18,310 nucleotides of DNA from Acetobacteraceae bacterium. GTDB taxonomy: Bacteria > Pseudomonadota > Alphaproteobacteria > Acetobacterales > Acetobacteraceae. Below the pieces are notes generated by a model, which worked only from the letters and a program-made list of their open reading frames with translations, was not told where the DNA came from and searched no databases. The DNA lies in assembly GCA_025356735.1 (NCBI GenBank), contig JANXRT010000509.1, positions 1-18,310 of the forward strand, read 5' to 3'. Below are positions 14,936 to 18,310 of this stretch, piece by piece; positions within the stretch are counted from its first letter, which is position 1, and each line of letters opens with the position of its first letter. The position numbers and the translations under genes were made by a program.

Positions 14936-15892
14936 ATGACTGCAGAGACCGACGTGCTGCTTGGATCGATTGACGCGGTCGGCCAGGGCCTTGAATCGGT
15001 GGGATATATCGCCAACCGGCAGATCTCCACCGCGGTCTATCTGTCCAACCACCTGCAGAAGCCGATCCTGGTCGAGGGTCCGGCGGGGGTCGGCAAGACC
15101 GAGCTCGCCAAATCCTTGGCGACCTACCTCAAGCTGCCGCTGATCCGGATGCAGTGCTACGAGGGCCTCGACGAGTCGAAGGCGTTGTATGAGTGGAAAT
15201 ACGGCAAGCAGCTGCTCTACACGCAAATTTTGAAAGACAAGCTTGGCCAGCTGTTCGGGCTGACCGAAACCATCGAGCAGGCATTGGAGAAGCTGCACGG
15301 CTTTTCCGATGTTTTTTTCTCCCACCACTTCCTGGAGCCACGGCCGCTGCTGCGCGCCTTGCAGCAGGAGAAGGGCGCCGTGCTGCTGATCGACGAGATC
15401 GACAAGTCGGACCAGGAGTTCGAGGCGTTCCTGCTCGAAATCCTATCCGACTACCAGGTCACCATCCCCGAGATCGGCGTGGTCGAGGCGGTCACCGCGC
15501 CGATCGTCTTCCTGACCTCGAACTCGATGCGCGACCTTGGCGACGCGCTGAAGCGGCGTTGTCTGCATCTCCATATCGGCTTCCCGGACGCCAAGCTGGA
15601 GGCGCGGATCATCGACACCCGCGTGCCAGGGATCGACCAGAAATTGCGCATTCAGCTGGTTTCCTTCGTCCAGCAGCTGCGCGCGCTGGAGCTGAAGAAG
15701 CTGCCGTCGGTGTCTGAGACCATCGACTGGGCGCGGGTGCTGGTGCTGCTGCATGCCGGCGTGCTCCAGCCCGACATGGTGCGCGACACGCTGAACGTGC
15801 TGCTTAAGTTCGAGAGCGACATCGAGGCGGCGGGCAAGCAGATCGACGGCATGACGCACAAGGCGCGCCGGGAGGCCGGCCTCGTTGAATGA
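14936..15892 (+). CDS. MoxR-family AAA+ ATPase (CoxD-like)
   Basis: This 318-residue AAA+ ATPase of the MoxR group usually acts as a chaperone with a VWA-domain partner in enzyme maturation or metal insertion. Walker A is GPAGVGKT (48-55), Walker B is VLLIDEID (149-156), sensor 1 is FLTSNS (192-197) and the arginine finger region is LKRRC (205-209). The insertion DVFFSHHFLEPRPLLRAL near 125-142 is family-like. The C-terminal lid is helical. The ATG at 14936 lies 22 bp after the dehydrogenase stop, with only a weak ribosome site. The VWA gene begins inside its last codons, so the two are translated together. No oxidoreductase client (coxL or xdh type) is present in the window, so its target is unknown. 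Confidence 0.92.
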   Translation: MTAETDVLLGSIDAVGQGLESVGYIANRQISTAVYLSNHLQKPILVEGPAGVGKTELAKSLATYLKLPLIRMQCYEGLDESKALYEWKYGKQLLYTQILKDKLGQLFGLTETIEQALEKLHGFSDVFFSHHFLEPRPLLRALQQEKGAVLLIDEIDKSDQEFEAFLLEILSDYQVTIPEIGVVEAVTAPIVFLTSNSMRDLGDALKRRCLHLHIGFPDAKLEARIIDTRVPGIDQKLRIQLVSFVQQLRALELKKLPSVSETIDWARVLVLLHAGVLQPDMVRDTLNVLLKFESDIEAAGKQIDGMTHKARREAGLVE

Positions 15893-17348
15893 GGCCGCCG
15901 CCCCCGCGCAGACCGGCCCCAGCTTCAGCGAGCCGCTGCGGCGGTTCCTGACCGCGGCACGCTCGGCTGGGGTGCGGATTTCATCGGCTGAGAGCATCGA
16001 TGCGATGCGTGCGGTGGACGTGATTGGATTTTCGGACCGAACCGCTTTGCGCGATAGCCTTTCGCTGGTAGTCGCCAAGTCGCTCGAGGAGAAGCAGATT
16101 TTCGACGACTGCTTTGATCTTTATTTCCAGCGCAGCGACTTCGACAGGCCGAAGGAACCGGGCTGGCGTCAGCCGCCGGATGCCGATGATGGCGACGAGA
16201 ACGACCAAAATGGCGCCGAAGGCCAGAGCGGCGGCCCGAATGCCGGCAACGGCATCGGCGGCGGAAAGGGTGGCGGCAACGTCGCCGGCGACAAGCTGGC
16301 GGCGATGCTACTGGCCGACGACCGTGCCGCGTTGGCGCAGGCGATGGAGACCGCGGCCGAGCAGATCGGGCTGAACAAGATCAGCTTCTTCACCCAAACC
16401 AACCTCTATACCCGTCGCATCCTGGAGCGCATGGGCGTGCGCCCGGTCGAGCGCGAGATTGAGGCGCTGCGCAAGGATGGCGGCAACCCGGCGACATCGC
16501 GCGCCGATCGGCTGGAAGCCGGCCGCGAGCGGCTGCGCGACCAGGTGCGTGATTTCGTGGAGCGGCACCTGGCGCTGTTCGCCAAAGGCGAAAACGAAAA
16601 ATACCGCGAGGAATTCCTCAAGCAGGCCCGGCTCTCCAACATGGACCGCCGTGACCTAGACCGGATGCGGGTTATCGTGCGCGACATCGCCAAGAAGCTG
16701 GCGGAGAAATACGGCCGTAACCGCAAGAAGAAGAATCGCGGCCAGCTCGACACGCGCAAGACCATCCGCCGCAACATGGCCTGGGACTCCATCCCGTTCA
16801 TCACGGTGTGGAAGCAGAAGAAGATCGACAAGCCGAAGGTGATGGTGCTGTGCGACGTGTCCGGCTCGGTCGCTGCGATGTCGCAGTTTTTGCTGATGTT
16901 CCTGTATTCGATGAACGAGGCGCTATCGAATATCCGCAGCTTCGCCTTCGCCGGCAACCTGATCGAGATTTCCGACATACTGGAGCACGAGCAGATCGAG
17001 CCGGCGATCGCCAAGATCCTTCAGCAGATCGGCTTCGGCTCGTCCAACTACGGCAACGCGCTACTCGATTTCGAGGAGGCCTACTTCCCCGCGGTGGACA
17101 GCAAGACCACGGTCATCATCCTCGGCGACGGCCGCGGCAACTACAACGATCCGCGCACCGACATTGTGATGCGGCTGTCGGAACGCGCCAAGCGGCTGAT
17201 CTGGCTGAACCCGGAATACCGTTCATCGTGGGGAACGGGCGATTCCGATATGCCGCGCTACTCGCCCTATTGCCACGTGGCAACCGTATGCAACACGGTG
17301 CGGCATCTGGAGAACGTGGTGACGGACCTTCTGAAAGGCTCGCGCTGA
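15885..17348 (+). CDS. VWA-domain protein, CoxE-like MoxR partner
   Basis: The 487-residue protein has a helical N-terminal part, then an acidic and glycine-rich linker (about 96-134, with DDGDENDQNG and GGGKGGGN). A charged helical region (about 165-300) follows, and then a C-terminal von Willebrand A domain (about 317-480). The metal site is visible: DVSGS at 324-328, the GSSNYGN loop near 385-391, and GDGRGNYNDP at 414-423. It is cytoplasmic, with no signal peptide. The start is TTG at 15885, 8 bp inside the MoxR gene, with GGGAGG 9 bases upstream. The ATG at 15889 is out of frame. Known CoxE-type partners bind MoxR ATPases during maturation of molybdenum hydroxylases or other enzymes. The role here is inference. 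Confidence 0.88.
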   Translation: MNEAAAPAQTGPSFSEPLRRFLTAARSAGVRISSAESIDAMRAVDVIGFSDRTALRDSLSLVVAKSLEEKQIFDDCFDLYFQRSDFDRPKEPGWRQPPDADDGDENDQNGAEGQSGGPNAGNGIGGGKGGGNVAGDKLAAMLLADDRAALAQAMETAAEQIGLNKISFFTQTNLYTRRILERMGVRPVEREIEALRKDGGNPATSRADRLEAGRERLRDQVRDFVERHLALFAKGENEKYREEFLKQARLSNMDRRDLDRMRVIVRDIAKKLAEKYGRNRKKKNRGQLDTRKTIRRNMAWDSIPFITVWKQKKIDKPKVMVLCDVSGSVAAMSQFLLMFLYSMNEALSNIRSFAFAGNLIEISDILEHEQIEPAIAKILQQIGFGSSNYGNALLDFEEAYFPAVDSKTTVIILGDGRGNYNDPRTDIVMRLSERAKRLIWLNPEYRSSWGTGDSDMPRYSPYCHVATVCNTVRHLENVVTDLLKGSR

Positions 17349-17359
17349 CCTCTAGTTAT

Positions 17360-17675
17360 CCGTGCGGCAGGTAGTATCTCAGTTTGAATTGCCGATCGAA
17401 TAGATACGGTGACAGAAGCCAGGTGTTCCGGCTGTGCAGTAGGAGACTGATCCGGTCCATCTGTCGGTCACGTAAAAAATCCCCGGATTTGATGACATAC
17501 TTACGCTGATTCTGGCGAGCTAAGCTGTCCCTGCACATGCTAGAAAGAATAGCGCCACCCAAATCTTCCCGGCCTTGGTCATTGCCCTTCCCCTACCTCA
17601 TACGATCTCGAGGTAACTATCAGACCCTCGCTGTCAAAATCGGAATTTCAAAGTGAGGCACTACCGTGCGGCAGG
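17360..17675 (+). repeat. 12-bp direct repeat flanking the small interrupted gene
   Basis: CCGTGCGGCAGG occurs at 17360-17371 and again, same orientation, at 17664-17675, bracketing the interrupted secreted-peptide gene. The feature span covers both copies. It could be a remnant of insertion or slippage of the roughly 300-bp segment, or chance. The remaining bases of the 371-bp gap 17349-17720 hold no other convincing gene. A TTGACA (17637-17632, minus strand) lies upstream of the interrupted gene without a clear -10 box. Confidence 0.35.
17379..17582 (-). pseudogene. Small secreted-peptide gene interrupted by in-frame amber codon
   Basis: From the ATG at 17582 the frame encodes MTKAGKIWVALFFLACAGTA, a textbook signal peptide. 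The next codon, number 21 (17522-17520), is TAG. The same frame then continues for 46 codons with protein-like content (NPGIFYVTDRWTGSVSYC near 32-49, GTPGFCHRIY near 52-61) to a TGA. Without the stop it would be a 67-residue exported protein with two mature cysteines. The start has a strong AGGGG site about 7 bases upstream. One C-to-T change from CAG would explain the stop. Readthrough or sequencing error cannot be excluded. A different minus-strand frame across this DNA (17356-17562, TTG start) is less convincing, having no signal peptide or ribosome site. Confidence 0.5.
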
Positions 17676-17720
17676 AGCATGGGCGTTCGTCTTCCAAGCG
17701 CTACATTCCTGACGGAGCAT

Positions 17721-18310
17721 CTACGCGGTCGCACCGCCATCCACCGCAAGCGCGACCCCGGTGACGAACGAGGCCTCGTCCGACAGCAGGAACAACGCGG
17801 CATTGGCGAGCTCCTGGGGCTGGCCGACGCGCTTCATCGGGTTCATGCCGCCACGCTTGACCACCAGCGACTCCGCGTCCTCGCCCGGCGGCAACTGGCT
17901 GTCCGGCCGGGCCACGAACACCCGCAGCATCGGCGTGTCGGTGGGACCTGGGCAGATCGCGTTGACCCGGATGCCTTCATGGCCATAGCGCTTGGCCAGC
18001 GACTTCACCATGCCGATGACGCCGAATTTGGCCGCCGAGTAGATTGGACTGTAGGTCGAGCCGGTGATGCCCGATGTCGAGGCGGTGAACAGCAGCGCGC
18101 CGCCACCGCGTGCTCGCAACGCCGGAATGGCGTGGGTGGTGGTGACGAACACGGTGCGGACGTTGAGGTCCATAGCAAGCTCGTATTCGGACATCTCGAT
18201 GCCCTCGACCATCGAGGGCCCCGGATGGCCGACATGGTTCCAGGCAAAATCCAGCCCGCCGAACGCCGCCACGGTGCGATGCACGATGTCGCGGGCGAAG
18301 GCGTCGTCAC
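17721..18310 (-). CDS. Short-chain dehydrogenase/reductase (5' part outside window)
   Basis: This is a classical SDR, about 196 residues visible, open through the right edge. Residues before the in-frame GTG at 18284 read DDAFARDI and are SDR-like, so that codon is internal. The Rossmann glycine motif is outside the window. Visible are FGGLDFAWNHVG, where NHVG replaces the usual NNAG, the catalytic serine region FTASTSG, Tyr-x3-Lys as YSAAK, RVNAICPGPTDTPM, and the ending FVTGVALAVDGGATA. The NNAG change removes the second conserved asparagine and the alanine, a variation seen in some active SDRs. It is a different lineage from the SDR at 4353-5117. Its stop is followed by the AT-richer gap holding the interrupted peptide gene. 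Substrate is unknown. Confidence 0.9.
   Translation of the reverse strand, partial: DDAFARDIVHRTVAAFGGLDFAWNHVGHPGPSMVEGIEMSEYELAMDLNVRTVFVTTTHAIPALRARGGGALLFTASTSGITGSTYSPIYSAAKFGVIGMVKSLAKRYGHEGIRVNAICPGPTDTPMLRVFVARPDSQLPPGEDAESLVVKRGGMNPMKRVGQPQELANAALFLLSDEASFVTGVALAVDGGATA

Noticed and set aside
17356..17562. 68-codon minus-strand frame with TTG start in the right-hand gap
   Set aside because: It has no ribosome site and no signal peptide. The neighbouring frame from the ATG at 17582 has both, so the amber-interrupted reading is preferred.

Overview
The window reads as about 18 kb of GC-rich alphaproteobacterial chromosome. The flgH fragment, the large branched-chain-amino-acid-type (LIV) ABC transporter cluster with an acyl-CoA ligase inside it, and the CoxD/CoxE-like MoxR-VWA pair all fit that class. 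A compact GGGGC/GCCCC intergenic palindrome (5140-5158) resembles elements I associate with Acetobacteraceae/Rhodospirillales. That family-level placement is inference only. I see no tRNA, rRNA, CRISPR array, insertion sequence or phage gene.

Left part (1-2390): the 3' end of flgH (flagellar L-ring) converges on a small minus-strand redox pair, a tandem CDGSH iron-sulphur protein followed by msrB, with a strong hairpin between them. A YdcF/DUF218 membrane protein diverges from the CDGSH gene.

Central part (11936 down to 2404, all minus strand): livH, livM, livG, livF, a long-chain acyl-CoA synthetase-like ligase and a periplasmic binding protein are tightly packed or overlapping. After two hairpins come an SDR dehydrogenase, a tandem-rhodanese sulfurtransferase and an unrecognised 341-residue protein whose start codon overlaps the rhodanese stop. 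The ligase lies between livF and the binding-protein gene, so the likeliest reading is uptake of a carboxylic acid coupled to CoA activation. The substrate cannot be read from sequence.

The 206-bp divergent spacer (11937-12142) between livH and a cyclopropane-fatty-acid-synthase-family methyltransferase carries a good minus-strand promoter candidate and four dyads. One is a 24-bp palindrome with 20 of 24 positions symmetric, and two are adjacent 12-bp palindromes in the livH leader. This is the densest regulatory-looking DNA in the window and may coordinate transporter and lipid-modifying genes.

Right part (12143-18310): the methyltransferase is followed by a convergent small Cys-rich secreted protein. 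Then come a divergent acyl-CoA dehydrogenase-like protein and a MoxR AAA+ ATPase overlapping a VWA/CoxE-like protein. Next is a short secreted-peptide gene interrupted by an in-frame amber codon exactly after its signal peptide, and finally an SDR running off the right edge. The most interesting leads are the transporter-ligase operon with its palindrome-rich control region, the amber-interrupted peptide, the Cys-rich secreted protein and the unrecognised rhodanese-coupled protein.
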